A stretch of DNA of 64,000 nucleotides from Campylobacter concisus (GTDB taxonomy: Bacteria > Campylobacterota > Campylobacteria > Campylobacterales > Campylobacteraceae), in assembly GCF_002165775.1 (NCBI RefSeq), contig NZ_NDYP01000003.1:310001-374000 (forward strand), written 5' to 3'. A model generated the notes under the pieces. The model had not been told where the DNA came from. It saw only the letters and a program-made list of their open reading frames with translations, and ran no database searches. Of the stretch, positions 42,671 to 51,450 are shown piece after piece; position 1 is the first letter of the stretch, and each line of letters starts with the position of its first letter. The position numbers and the translations under genes were made by a program.

Positions 42671-44431
42671 ATGGCAGTAGGTAACGTAACAAATTTAGGT
42701 ATCGGTACAAAAAATAGCGGACTAAATGATGATCTTATCAAGAAATTAAAAGAAGCAGATGAAGCAGGACAGATCAAGCCTTTAACAAAAAGGCTAGAAA
42801 GAAATGACCTAAAGCAAAAAGACCTTGCAGCGCTAAAAACTCTAGTTAGCAACGTAAACGTAAGTGGCAAAACACTTGGCGGAGAGGCACTTTATCTAAA
42901 AAGAACTACAAACAATGCTGGCAAAAGCGTAACAGCCTCAGCAGCAAATGGCGTTAGCGTTCAAAATTTTAGTATAGATGTGCAAAAACTTGCTCAAAAA
43001 GATACATTTCAAAGCTCAAATTTCAAAAACGCTTCAAACTTAGTAGGTGCGACAAACAACGGCTCTTTTGATGTTGAGATCGATGGACAAAAATTTTCTA
43101 TTAGCGTAACTAGATCAACCACATATCAAGATATTGTAGACAAGATAAATGATATTAGTCGTGGTAAATTGCAAGCTAGAATTTTAAATGTTGGCGGAGA
43201 TAAGCCAAATCAAATCATGCTTCAATCAGGCAACACTGGCGCAACACAGACTATTAAATTTTCAAATGATACAGCTGGTGTTTTAGATAAACTTGGCTGG
43301 GATAGCACACAGTTTCAGGATAAAGATGCAAATGGCACTCTACTAACAAATCCTGATGGCACACCAAAGATGACATCAAATTTTGAGAAAAATAGAATTT
43401 TAAAGGCACAAGATGCGGAATTTACATATAACGGAGTAAATGTAAAAAGAAGCAAAAATACCTTCAACGACTTAAGGCCGGGAATTTCTATTACATTAAA
43501 TGAAACTGGCAAAACAAACGTAAGCGTCTCTCAAGATACGAAAGAAGTAATAAAAGCGGTTGAAGAATTTATCAAAGACTACAACCTAATGACCATGAAC
43601 CTTGGTATAGCCACAAAATATGACGAGGAAAAGGGAGCTGGCACTTTCCAAGGCGTTAGCGAAATTTCAAGCTTAAGATCAAACATTGGTCGTCTTGTAA
43701 ATGGACAAGATAGCGAAGGCAAAGCATTAAGCAAATATGGCATAGTGCCTGATAAAGACGGACAGCTTCAGCTTGATCTAAATAAGCTAAATGCAGCTCT
43801 TAGCAAAGATCCTGAAGAGATTCAGAAATTTTTCATGGGATCAAATAAGATCGAGCCAATAAGCTATATGGGAGCATCGACTGTTAGTGCTGGAGCATTA
43901 GACATAAAAGCTGGTGATCTTACGATAAACGGTAAGTCAGTTACATTCTCAACTACAGCCACTGCCACAGCTGAAGAGAATGCGCTAAAGCTTCAACAAG
44001 CCATAAATGACGCTGGTATAACTGGAGTTACAGCTAGTCTTGATAAGAGTGGCAAAAGAATCGTCTTAAAAAGAAGCGATGGTGAAAATATCGAGGTAAA
44101 AGGCAAAAATTCAGCCTTAACAGCTCTAGGTATGAATGAAGCTAATATAAATCCAGTAACCAAAAAGACAGATGGGCTATTTACAAAGCTAGCTAAAATG
44201 CTTGATGGTGTCGTTGGTAAAAGTGGTACGATGGTTGCTATGCAAAATCAGTTAAAAGACGAAAACGAGTCGATCACAAAAAATAAAGAGAGCACACAAA
44301 AGCTTTTAGATGAGAAATATACAACAATGCAAGAGCGCTTTATCAAGTATAACGCTATCATCGCAAGCTTAGAAAATCAGTTCTCAACACTAAAATCAAT
44401 AATCGATGCAGAGATAAATAGCAGAAAATAA
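42671..44431 (+). CDS. fliD: Flagellar cap protein FliD
   Basis: FliD caps the filament tip and guides flagellin assembly. The 586-residue product has an N-terminal FliD_N domain (NLGIGTKNSGLNDDLIKKLKEADEAGQ...) and a C-terminal FliD_C domain ending in a coiled coil (QERFIKYNAIIASLENQFSTLKSIIDAE). Middle DxD-type and flagellin-hook IN-like motif (TADITINGKSV-type: AGDLTINGKSVTFS) are present, as usual for FliD. Length fits Campylobacter FliD (about 640). Confidence 0.95.
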   Translation: MAVGNVTNLGIGTKNSGLNDDLIKKLKEADEAGQIKPLTKRLERNDLKQKDLAALKTLVSNVNVSGKTLGGEALYLKRTTNNAGKSVTASAANGVSVQNFSIDVQKLAQKDTFQSSNFKNASNLVGATNNGSFDVEIDGQKFSISVTRSTTYQDIVDKINDISRGKLQARILNVGGDKPNQIMLQSGNTGATQTIKFSNDTAGVLDKLGWDSTQFQDKDANGTLLTNPDGTPKMTSNFEKNRILKAQDAEFTYNGVNVKRSKNTFNDLRPGISITLNETGKTNVSVSQDTKEVIKAVEEFIKDYNLMTMNLGIATKYDEEKGAGTFQGVSEISSLRSNIGRLVNGQDSEGKALSKYGIVPDKDGQLQLDLNKLNAALSKDPEEIQKFFMGSNKIEPISYMGASTVSAGALDIKAGDLTINGKSVTFSTTATATAEENALKLQQAINDAGITGVTASLDKSGKRIVLKRSDGENIEVKGKNSALTALGMNEANINPVTKKTDGLFTKLAKMLDGVVGKSGTMVAMQNQLKDENESITKNKESTQKLLDEKYTTMQERFIKYNAIIASLENQFSTLKSIIDAEINSRK

Positions 44432-44440
44432 GAGAGAAAG

Positions 44441-44812
44441 ATGAATCAAAGTGCATATAGTGCATACGCACAGTCTAGTTTTGGGGGCATTGAGTCCCCA
44501 ACTAAATTAATAGAGATGCTTTATGACGGAATTTTAAAATTTATATTTCGTACCAAAAAGGCGATAGAAGCTGGAGATATAGAGAAAAAAGTTTATTATA
44601 TTAATAGGACAAACGCTATTTTTGTTGAGCTTTTAAATTCACTTGATTATTCTCAAGGCGATGTAGCTCACTATCTTAGCGGACTTTATACAAGACAGAT
44701 GCAGCTTCTTGCTATGGCAAATATACAAAACGATATCGCAGCTTTAAATGAAGTAACCAATGTCGTAAAGCAACTATCTGAAGCATGGAGAGAGGTAACA
44801 TCAGGTGAATAG
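44441..44812 (+). CDS. fliS: Flagellin chaperone FliS
   Basis: FliS binds the C-terminus of flagellin to keep it soluble before export. The 123-residue helical protein has the family stretch SPTKLIEMLYDGILKFIFRTKKAIEAGDIEKKVYYINRTNAIFVELLNSLDY. Start ATG 44441 follows GAGAGA at good spacing. It overlaps the following small gene by 8 bp, so translation is coupled. Confidence 0.95.
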   Translation: MNQSAYSAYAQSSFGGIESPTKLIEMLYDGILKFIFRTKKAIEAGDIEKKVYYINRTNAIFVELLNSLDYSQGDVAHYLSGLYTRQMQLLAMANIQNDIAALNEVTNVVKQLSEAWREVTSGE

Positions 44813-45032
44813 TTGGATCAATGAATTTAAGTTAGCATTGATAAACGAAGACACAAGCAAGATAGCTGCATTGTCACAAAATTTTAGTGAGGATATGTTT
44901 ACGAGCCTAGCTCTAGCGCAAGAAGCACAAGCATTAATTGGCGGAGCAATAGAGCTTTTAAAAAGCAAGTCTTTACATATTCAAAATGAGCTTATAAAAC
45001 TACAAAAAGCTCAAAAATACGTAACAAACTAA
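44805..45032 (+). CDS. Small helical protein after FliS (FliT-like position)
   Basis: A 75-residue helical protein (MNSWINEFKLALINEDTSKIAALSQN) overlaps fliS by 8 bp. The slot after fliD-fliS holds the FliD chaperone FliT in many bacteria, and I recall an unnamed small gene here in C. jejuni. Sequence likeness to FliT is too weak to name it. It is the last gene before the convergent rnpB. Confidence 0.65.
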   Translation: MNSWINEFKLALINEDTSKIAALSQNFSEDMFTSLALAQEAQALIGGAIELLKSKSLHIQNELIKLQKAQKYVTN

Positions 45033-45049
45033 TCTAGTTTTATAAATTT

Positions 45050-45373
45050 AAAGGCACGGCGTTAAGCCGAGTTCTGTCTTGAGCGATCATTTATCTACGC
45101 TTGCTTTTACAAACAAACTCTAGCGAAGGGTTTTAATATAAGACCAAAACCATCCCTTCTTGCTGCAGGTTGGGTTTATATGGCCACGCAAGTTACCAAG
45201 CGTGCCGGTGGGCTCTTACTCCACCGTTTCACCTTTACCGCCAAAGCGGAAGTTTACTTTCTGTTACACTATCCCTTAGGTTTCCCTAGCCATCCGTTAG
45301 ATGGAACCTTGTCTTATCGCAGCTCGGACTTTCCTCTTTTGCGTGGTGCAAAAGCGACCGCCTACCGTGCCAG
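45050..45373 (-). ncRNA. rnpB: RNase P RNA (type A)
   Basis: The minus strand carries the catalytic RNA of RNase P. The 5' end reads CTGGCACGGTAGGCGGTCGC and soon after has GAGGAAAGTCCGAGC, the universal CR-I element. The middle has the GGTAAACGGTGGAGTAAGAG-type region, and the 3' end has GACAGAACTCGGCTTAACGC, pairing GGCACGG with CCGTGCC of the 5' end. A TATAAT box lies just upstream. Ends are set to the pairing of the termini and to the expected start point, so they are accurate to a few bases. Confidence 0.93.
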
Positions 45374-45379
45374 GATAAA

Positions 45380-45385
45380 ATTATA
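45380..45385 (-). promoter_or_regulatory. Sigma70 -10 box of rnpB
   Basis: Perfect TATAAT (minus strand) lies 7 bp before the first bases of the RNA. No clear -35; upstream is the AT-rich gap to 45508. Confidence 0.7.
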
Positions 45386-45507
45386 GCGGTTTTGGCTTAA
45401 ATTTCTAGCTTTAAAAGCTTTAGACTTTTAACTTTATGTTTTTTAATTTGCAAACAGATAGAGCGCTTTGAGTAAATATTTAGCGTATGTTTTGTTAAAA
45501 ATTTATC

Positions 45508-46125
45508 TCAAAGTGCAATAAATTCAGCATTATTTATAGGTCGTAAATCGTACAAGTCCCCAAATTTCTCCATTATCTCGTGCGTGGCCTCTACAAAAGG
45601 CTTGCAGCCAAAGTGCGGTACGACGTAAAAATCAACCAAATTTAACCCTGTAAAATCGCTCATATTTGGGCTATTTTCATCCATTAGCGTAGCATATCTC
45701 GTATCTGGTGCCGCTACGATCGCTCCTGCCGACTCGCCGATATAAATTTTACTCGCTTTGACCGCATTTTTTATAGCTTGGGCGGCGCACGATTTTCGCA
45801 GCTCGTTAAGCAGATAAAACGTATTTCCACCGCTAATGTAAATGATGTCACACTGACTAATGGCGGATAAAATTTCATCGTTGCAAAATAGCTCATCTTT
45901 CTCAGATACTGGCACAGCTAAACTCTGGGCGCAAGAGACGTCAAGGCGTCTTAGCCTCGCGCCAAAATTTTCTAAAATCTCCACCGCTTCATCTACGTAA
46001 AAATTTACATCCTCAAATTTTGCTGCCGTATCAATAAAAATAATATCTTTACCTTGAAAATCTATCACTTCATTGATCTTGCTCGCAACCTCCGCAAAAT
46101 AAGAGCAAAGAAAAATATTCGCCAT
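45508..46125 (-). CDS. Peptidase S51 (dipeptidase E-like)
   Basis: A 205-residue protein of the S51 family. It has the nucleophile loop YIGESAGAIV with Ser132 and upstream IYISGGNTFYLLNELR, the typical GG(N/D)T.YL region. S51 members cut Asp-X dipeptides or, in cyanophycinase, related bonds; the substrate is not readable here. FVVPHFGCKP-like sequence (VDFYVVPHFGCKPF) near the C-terminus matches the family His region. The gene is monocistronic, bounded by rnpB and by a 450-bp non-coding gap. Confidence 0.88.
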   Translation of the reverse strand: MANIFLCSYFAEVASKINEVIDFQGKDIIFIDTAAKFEDVNFYVDEAVEILENFGARLRRLDVSCAQSLAVPVSEKDELFCNDEILSAISQCDIIYISGGNTFYLLNELRKSCAAQAIKNAVKASKIYIGESAGAIVAAPDTRYATLMDENSPNMSDFTGLNLVDFYVVPHFGCKPFVEATHEIMEKFGDLYDLRPINNAEFIAL

Positions 46126-46400
46126 TTCTTAAATCCCTTTAAAATATAAATTTGCAAACGCATTATATCTAAACTAGCCTAGAAACGCTCGTATTTTGCG
46201 TCGCTCGCGTCTTGCTCCACGGGTAAAATTTAGCGGGTTTAGGATACGGGTCTTGGCGCGAAAATCCAATAAATTTAGCCTCAAATTTGAGCTTAAAACA
46301 ACAATATAAAGTTTTTGCACCGCTTCACTCACAGCTTTTAAAGAGCGTTAGGCGAGGTGAATTTTGATTTGCGAAATTTAAACTTGAAAGTTAAGGTGAA
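46126..46400. other. Non-coding part of the intergenic gap upstream of the peptidase gene
   Basis: No open reading frame of credible length or family was seen on either strand. The stretch 46180-46260 is visibly richer in G and C (GCGTCGCTCGCGTCTTGC region) than most gaps here. It passes directly into the inverted-repeat element at 46401. Confidence 0.5.
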
Positions 46401-46570
46401 GTCTTGCGAGATGGTTTTAAGTGTTTTCTGTGTCACTATGCTCGTAGCCAAACAAAAGAAGTAAATTTCGTCCCAAGATAAGGTATACAGCCTATCGCGG
46501 AGCGAAATTTATGCTCTGCTTGCAGTTACCAGCATAGTGACGTAAAACCATTTAAAAGCGCTTGCAAGAC
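46401..46570. repeat. Nested inverted-repeat element, structure of a long hairpin
   Basis: Four inverted-repeat blocks nest in order: GTCTTGC (46401-46407) with GCAAGAC (46564-46570); ATGGTTTTA (46411-46419) with TAAAACCAT (46543-46551); GTCACTATGCT (46432-46442) with AGCATAGTGAC (46531-46541); AAATTTCG (46463-46470) with CGAAATTT (46503-46510). All pair in one large fold of 170 bp with internal loops. It could be a structured RNA, a recombination or transposable remnant, or a transcription end for truD, which stops 9 bp away. No coding potential was seen. Confidence 0.65.
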
Positions 46571-46578
46571 GAGCCGCC

Positions 46579-47703
46579 CTACTCAAAGATATTTTTATGC
46601 AAGATTTCTTCTAGCACCACCGTCGCGTAGCTTCCTTTTTGCAGCGTAAAATTTATCGTAAAGTGCGCCTTTTCCTCGTTATATTTGTAGCTTACATCCT
46701 CCAAATAACACCACGCAAAGCGCCTAGATCCCGTCATTTTAGCTTTGTATTCATTTGCCTGCGCGAAAATTTGATCCTCGACCATTCTCGCCGCACCCTG
46801 CGCCTCATACGCCTTCGCGCCCGCGATCAGCCCGCAGCTAGTGATATCTCTAGCGTCAAAGCGCGCGCCCTCAGCGTCCAAATCCTCGCATAAAAAGCAC
46901 TTGCCGTGCGGATAGTGACCCAAAACTTCGCCCTCCATCAGCTTAAAAAATCTCTTTTGTGATTTTAAATTTTTTAAAATCGCGCCGTCAAGATACGGGT
47001 AAATTTGAGCTAGCTCGCCTAGGCTAAAATCCTGCGCAAACCTCGAAATCTCCACGCGTTTGCTAAGCCAGCGATTAAAAAGATCACTTTGATATGCCGA
47101 GATCAAAAAGTCGTTTAGCTTTACGTTTTTGCTCTTTTTGCCGTTTATCGTCCCATTTTTAAGAAGCTCCAGTCCAGTTTCGGCGTTGTCGCCAAATTTA
47201 CCAAAACGTTGATAGCCAAAGTAGTTTGCATAGCCCATTTTATCGATACTAACAAATGCTTGCTCTAGCTTTTTGGCATTACTTGGTAGCACCTTTTTTA
47301 AACGGATAAAAAAGCTATTTCCCTTTAGATGTCCGATACGAAGCTTATTTTTATGCACATTTAGGCTTAAAATTTTCATCTTTTCATGGCTAAAGTTTGC
47401 AAGCGTGCCCTCAAATTTACGAGGCATCGAGATAAACTGCGTCGTCATGCCCTGCTTATCCTTTAGTCCAGCATAGCCAAAGTCGCGCATTTTTGCTCCT
47501 GTAACCTCGCTTAAGACATGCAAGGCCTCTTGTGTCGTCATATCTTTTTTAGAAATTTCAACGATCAAGTGCTCGCCGTCACCGCTAAACTCGTAAAGTG
47601 GTATCTCACGCACGACAAAATCATCTGAATTTTTAGAAAAGTAAGCCTCGATAGGTGCATGAGTGAGTGCATAAAGTGGCTTAAAAATGGTGGTTTCTTG
47701 CAT
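46579..47703 (-). CDS. truD: tRNA pseudouridine(13) synthase TruD
   Basis: TruD makes pseudouridine 13 in tRNA(Glu). The 374-residue product has the catalytic Asp motif [14 protein letters not shown], the [15 protein letters not shown] stretch and [14 protein letters not shown] typical of the family. Its C-terminal third is clearly richer in G and C than the rest of the gene (one 60-base line at 46801 has 36 G+C). It overlaps thiL by 23 bp, so it is co-transcribed after it. Confidence 0.95.
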   Translation of the reverse strand: MQETTIFKPLYALTHAPIEAYFSKNSDDFVVREIPLYEFSGDGEHLIVEISKKDMTTQEALHVLSEVTGAKMRDFGYAGLKDKQGMTTQFISMPRKFEGTLANFSHEKMKILSLNVHKNKLRIGHLKGNSFFIRLKKVLPSNAKKLEQAFVSIDKMGYANYFGYQRFGKFGDNAETGLELLKNGTINGKKSKNVKLNDFLISAYQSDLFNRWLSKRVEISRFAQDFSLGELAQIYPYLDGAILKNLKSQKRFFKLMEGEVLGHYPHGKCFLCEDLDAEGARFDARDITSCGLIAGAKAYEAQGAARMVEDQIFAQANEYKAKMTGSRRFAWCYLEDVSYKYNEEKAHFTINFTLQKGSYATVVLEEILHKNIFE

Positions 47704-48502
47704 TTTGTTTTAACCTTTTATTTGAAATTTTTGCAAAGACGCTAATCTTTGTCCGTGTTTTTGCGGCGATCCTTTTGATAGCGTTTAAATTTTTAGGACT
47801 AAAAGTAAATAAAATTTCATACTCCTCGCCGCTACTAAGCTCAAATTTGCTTAGCTTTTTTGTAAATTTAGCACCCTTTTTACTAGCCTTTAAAAGCTTA
47901 GCAAGATCGGTATTTAGCCCATCTGAGATATCCATAGCGGAGTTTATAAGATGAGCTGCTTTGTAGAAAAATTTATCTCTTAAAATAGGCTTTTTAAATC
48001 GTGAGTTTTTTGAAATTTGAGCTAGTCTTAGAAGTGAATTTAGCCCTTTTTGGCTGCCTCCAAGCTCGCCAGTAAAAGCTACTAGATCGCCGTATTTTGC
48101 ATTTTCTCTAAGCACAGCTTTGCCATTTAGCTCACCAATTATACTAACGCTTATATTTAAAATTTTGCTACTTATCGTATCGCCACCGATTATCTTTACG
48201 CCAAACTCCTCGCAAGCTCTGTTTATGCCTACGCTTAGCTCTTTGATTTGCTGTGGCGAAAAATTCTTTGGCAAGCTAAGTCCAAGAAGCGCAAATTTTG
48301 GCCTAGCATTCATCACGATCGTATCTGAAAAATTTACGATCATCGCCTTGTAGCCGATCTCTTCAAGGCTTAGCCAGCCATGCCTAAAGTGCGAGTTTTG
48401 CGCAAAAATATCCTTGCTAAAGACCTGCTTGCCAAGCACGGCCGCATCATCGCCAATATAAGCGTTACTAAAGCATTCAATCGTAAAATTTTCTTTATCC
48501 AT
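47681..48502 (-). CDS. thiL: Thiamine-monophosphate kinase
   Basis: ThiL makes thiamine diphosphate from thiamine monophosphate. The 273-residue protein has family motifs [49 protein letters not shown] and [15 protein letters not shown]. It is shorter than E. coli ThiL (325). The ATG at 48502 has no close ribosome-binding site (a GGAG lies about 18 bp upstream), yet no other start is in frame. It leads the thiL-truD pair. Confidence 0.93.
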   Translation of the reverse strand: MDKENFTIECFSNAYIGDDAAVLGKQVFSKDIFAQNSHFRHGWLSLEEIGYKAMIVNFSDTIVMNARPKFALLGLSLPKNFSPQQIKELSVGINRACEEFGVKIIGGDTISSKILNISVSIIGELNGKAVLRENAKYGDLVAFTGELGGSQKGLNSLLRLAQISKNSRFKKPILRDKFFYKAAHLINSAMDISDGLNTDLAKLLKASKKGAKFTKKLSKFELSSGEEYEILFTFSPKNLNAIKRIAAKTRTKISVFAKISNKRLKQNARNHHF

Positions 48503-48563
48503 CGGGCCATTATAATGAAACTCCTTTTAATTTTAGGATAAAATAAGCCAAAAAAGGAGCCAA

Positions 48564-49577
48564 ATGCAAAAAATAGAAATTTTTAGATTTAATGCAAAAA
48601 AGGATATTTTGTCGTATTTCAAACCATATTTTTTAGAAATTTTAGATTACGCAAACCTTGATGAACTATTTTTGCATATTAAAAAGATTGATCCGTATTT
48701 TCAGCCAATAACTGGCTTTGTGAAAGTAAATGATGTCGTAGTGAGCACTGCTGAACCATTAGAGAATTTATATGAGAAATTTGTAGACAAGCTTGTGATT
48801 TCGCCACTTGATGAAAAACGAGCGGTTTTAGATCTTGAGATAAATGATGATGACTTTTGGGAGAAATTTAAGCCATTTGAGAAATTTTGTGATCAAGCAG
48901 ACAAAGAATTTTATGCAAGCTTAAAGCCATATTTTTATGCTGATTTTGTGAGAGAATACGAGCCAAATTTTATAGGTGTAGCTGCTATCATACTAGCTCA
49001 TCATCTTTATAAAAAAGAAAAAAATGATGAGATCATGAGGCTTATCAACAATGCAAATGGTATTTTGATAGCTTGCAAGATTGATGATTTTATCTTTAGC
49101 GGAAACGAAATTTATACCGAAGCGATTAGGTTTTTTAAAGAAATTTTAGGAATAAAAGAGGATGAAACCTCAAAAAATGAGCTTGAAAAGATAAAAAACT
49201 TGGATAAATTTAAAGAGTTTAAAATAGCCGTAAGCGATAAAATCCCTGTAAATTTAGATAAATTTAGAGCAAATTTTATAAATCTAAATATCAAAATTCC
49301 TTGTGGATTTGAACTTTTAAAAGTAAACGAAAAGCTTGCATTTGCACTTGCGAGCAAGACCATTTTTAATGCGTTTGATAGCGGGGCTGATTTTTTACTA
49401 GCTAGCAATGAGGCTGAGTTTTATATGTTTGACACGCTTTCAAAAAAGCTTGAAAAATTTGCAAACAGAAGTTTGCAGGATTTTTATGTTTTAAGAGTTA
49501 GCGAACTGATCGAGCTTGAAAATGGCAAAATTCCAGCAAGCCTAAAAGAGCATACGCTAAAAGTAAATCTAGTCTAA
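48564..49577 (+). CDS. Conserved epsilonproteobacterial protein, function unknown
   Basis: A 337-residue soluble protein that starts MQKIEIFRFNAKKDILSYFKPY. This beginning looks like the first strand pair of the 2Fe-2S domain of SdhB/FrdB-type proteins (K-I-.-I-F-R-F), but the cysteine ligands are missing. The rest has no signal or motif that I recognise, apart from helical sequence near 130-190. I recall related proteins only in Campylobacter and relatives (possibly DUF5644, not certain). AAAGGAG lies 6 bp before the ATG. It diverges from thiL. Confidence 0.7.
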   Translation: MQKIEIFRFNAKKDILSYFKPYFLEILDYANLDELFLHIKKIDPYFQPITGFVKVNDVVVSTAEPLENLYEKFVDKLVISPLDEKRAVLDLEINDDDFWEKFKPFEKFCDQADKEFYASLKPYFYADFVREYEPNFIGVAAIILAHHLYKKEKNDEIMRLINNANGILIACKIDDFIFSGNEIYTEAIRFFKEILGIKEDETSKNELEKIKNLDKFKEFKIAVSDKIPVNLDKFRANFINLNIKIPCGFELLKVNEKLAFALASKTIFNAFDSGADFLLASNEAEFYMFDTLSKKLEKFANRSLQDFYVLRVSELIELENGKIPASLKEHTLKVNLV

Positions 49578-49588
49578 AACTAGAGAAT

Positions 49589-50029
49589 TTATTTTTGCAA
49601 AGTTGCATTTTGCTCGCTTAAGGCTTCTTCTTTTTCGTCTTCTTGTCTTATCTCATCGTACCTTGCTTTGGCGTTTTCATAAACACCAGCTGGAAGGCTT
49701 ATGTTTAAATCATCCCTTAAGCTCATCACATCATCACAAGCATTTTGGTAGCCAAGGTCACAGCTTTTCATATAATAACTCACGCCAAGCTCGATATTTG
49801 AGTGCTTTTTTAGATCACTATCCATTTGCTCACTTATCTCTTCATTTACAAACATATCGCCCAAAGCTTCGCACGAAAGCACATCTTTTTGCTCACAGCC
49901 ATCATAGAAAATTTCATACGCAGCTACGTAATCTCCGGCATTTAGCGCCTCAATACCTCTGTCATAGTCATCAATATCAAAGCCAAATGCCAAATTTAAA
50001 GTTAGGATTAAAAAAACTATTTTTTTCAT
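49589..50029 (-). CDS. Small exported Sel1/TPR-like repeat protein
   Basis: A 146-residue protein starts with a signal peptide (MKKIVFLILTLNLAFGF). The mature part has two helical repeats with paired cysteines: YVAAYEIFYDGCEQKDVLSCEALGDMF and NIELGVSYYMKSCDLGYQNACDDVM. The C..L..C spacing within 'A.....G' repeats is typical of Sel1-like (HcpA-type) repeats in Helicobacter and Campylobacter, which form disulfides. Function is unknown. It overlaps murF by 4 bp, the last gene of this minus-strand unit. Confidence 0.8.
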   Translation of the reverse strand: MKKIVFLILTLNLAFGFDIDDYDRGIEALNAGDYVAAYEIFYDGCEQKDVLSCEALGDMFVNEEISEQMDSDLKKHSNIELGVSYYMKSCDLGYQNACDDVMSLRDDLNISLPAGVYENAKARYDEIRQEDEKEEALSEQNATLQK

Positions 50030-51450
50030 ATAAAGCTCGGTGCGTCGTTTGAAAATAGTATAAGATCGCCAACACGCGTATTTTGAGCTAGAATTTCTTG
50101 CATTTTGTTCTTATCCTTTAAGATAATGATCTTTGGCTTTATGATGTGTTTTAGCAAAACTTCGGCATTTAGCGAGCTTGTGATGACGACAAGGTCAAAA
50201 ATTTCATTTATCACCTTGGCTAAATTTGTATTTTGCTCCGCATCACTCTCGACAATGCCTGGTGTTAGCAGCACTTTTCTGCCAGCATAGGTGCTTACAA
50301 GCTCGTAGCTTGCGCTCATACCTGAAAAATTTCCATTAAAGCTATCATCAATTATCAGCTTGCCGCCAGCCTCGATCTTGCTTAGACGGTGCTCGACGTT
50401 TTTCATCTTAGATAGCGCTCTATCTACCGCCTCATCGCTCATTTTTAGGTATTTTGCCACCTTGATGCAAACGGCTAAATTTGTAGCGTTAAATTTGCCA
50501 AGTAGCGGCGAAGCATAGTATTTTTCATCAAGCGTAAATGAAATTCCATCTAAATTTGCATTGATATCTTTTAGACTTTCATCGTAAATTTCTATATTTT
50601 CACTTGGCTCTTTCTTTGTCGAGCTATGTAAAAATGCCATTTGCAAACGAGTGCTTTGAAGTGCTTCAAGCTTGGTAGAGCGGATATTATCAAGCGTTTT
50701 AAAATACTCAATGTGTTGCGCGCCGATCTCGCCTACGATGACGATTTGTGGGTTTAGAAATTTTGTGATCTCTAAAATGTCGCCCTTTAGCCTAGCGCCT
50801 GCTTCTGCGATGTAAATTTGCGTTTGCTCGCTTAAGTTTTCATTGATATCTTTGATGATGCCAGCCATTGTATTTACGCTGCGAGGTGTTTTGTAGCAGA
50901 CAAAGCTATCTTTTAAAATTTCAAATAAGAAATTTTTGATACTCGTTTTGCCGTAGCTTGCTGTGATCAAGATGATTTTTAGATCTTTATTTGCGCCCAG
51001 TTTTTTAAGAGCCTTGTTTTTAAATCCTTGAAATTTTATCTTTTCTAAAATTTCACTAAAAAATAGGCTCACAACCAAGACAAAAAGTGGCATTGGTGCC
51101 AAAAACGCATTGTGGATGATAAAATTTAAAGCGTAGTTTAGGATGATAGCGCAAGTAATGATCACAAAAAAGTGCTTGACCCTGGCGGTAAAGACTAGCT
51201 TTTTATCAAGTTTTTTATGCCAAAGATAAAGAGCTGGCAAAAGCGCAAAGTAAAAATAGATAAAAAACCACTTACCAGTCGTGTAAAATAGCACCAAAGG
51301 CACTATAAAGAAAAAGACGTGCCAAGCGGGCTTTGTAAAGTGAAAGAGCACGCGCTCAGGCCTATATGAAAACCACTGAAAGCAAGTAATCACATAAAAA
51401 GCGAGCGCAAAGATAAATAAAACTGTGCTTATGCTTAAAAATATATTCAT
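50026..51450 (-). CDS. murF: MurF-like UDP-MurNAc-tripeptide D-Ala-D-Ala ligase with membrane N-terminus
   Basis: MurF adds D-Ala-D-Ala to the peptidoglycan precursor. The 474-residue product has a Mur ligase core with ATP loop TASYGKTSIKNFL, IYIAEAGARLKGDILEI, EHRLSKIEAGGKLIIDDSFNGN and VLLTPGIVE. About 140 residues before it form four to five transmembrane helices (FIFALAFYVITCFQWFSY, VFFFIVPLVLFYTTGKW), replacing the usual UDP-binding domain, as I recall for epsilonproteobacterial MurF. ddl, which makes its substrate, lies two genes upstream. It overlaps both neighbours by 4 bp. Confidence 0.9.
   Translation of the reverse strand: MNIFLSISTVLFIFALAFYVITCFQWFSYRPERVLFHFTKPAWHVFFFIVPLVLFYTTGKWFFIYFYFALLPALYLWHKKLDKKLVFTARVKHFFVIITCAIILNYALNFIIHNAFLAPMPLFVLVVSLFFSEILEKIKFQGFKNKALKKLGANKDLKIILITASYGKTSIKNFLFEILKDSFVCYKTPRSVNTMAGIIKDINENLSEQTQIYIAEAGARLKGDILEITKFLNPQIVIVGEIGAQHIEYFKTLDNIRSTKLEALQSTRLQMAFLHSSTKKEPSENIEIYDESLKDINANLDGISFTLDEKYYASPLLGKFNATNLAVCIKVAKYLKMSDEAVDRALSKMKNVEHRLSKIEAGGKLIIDDSFNGNFSGMSASYELVSTYAGRKVLLTPGIVESDAEQNTNLAKVINEIFDLVVITSSLNAEVLLKHIIKPKIIILKDKNKMQEILAQNTRVGDLILFSNDAPSFI

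Noticed and set aside
45180..45386. Plus-strand 68-codon reading frame
   Set aside because: It lies wholly inside the antisense of the RNase P RNA; the RNA's conserved elements explain the sequence.
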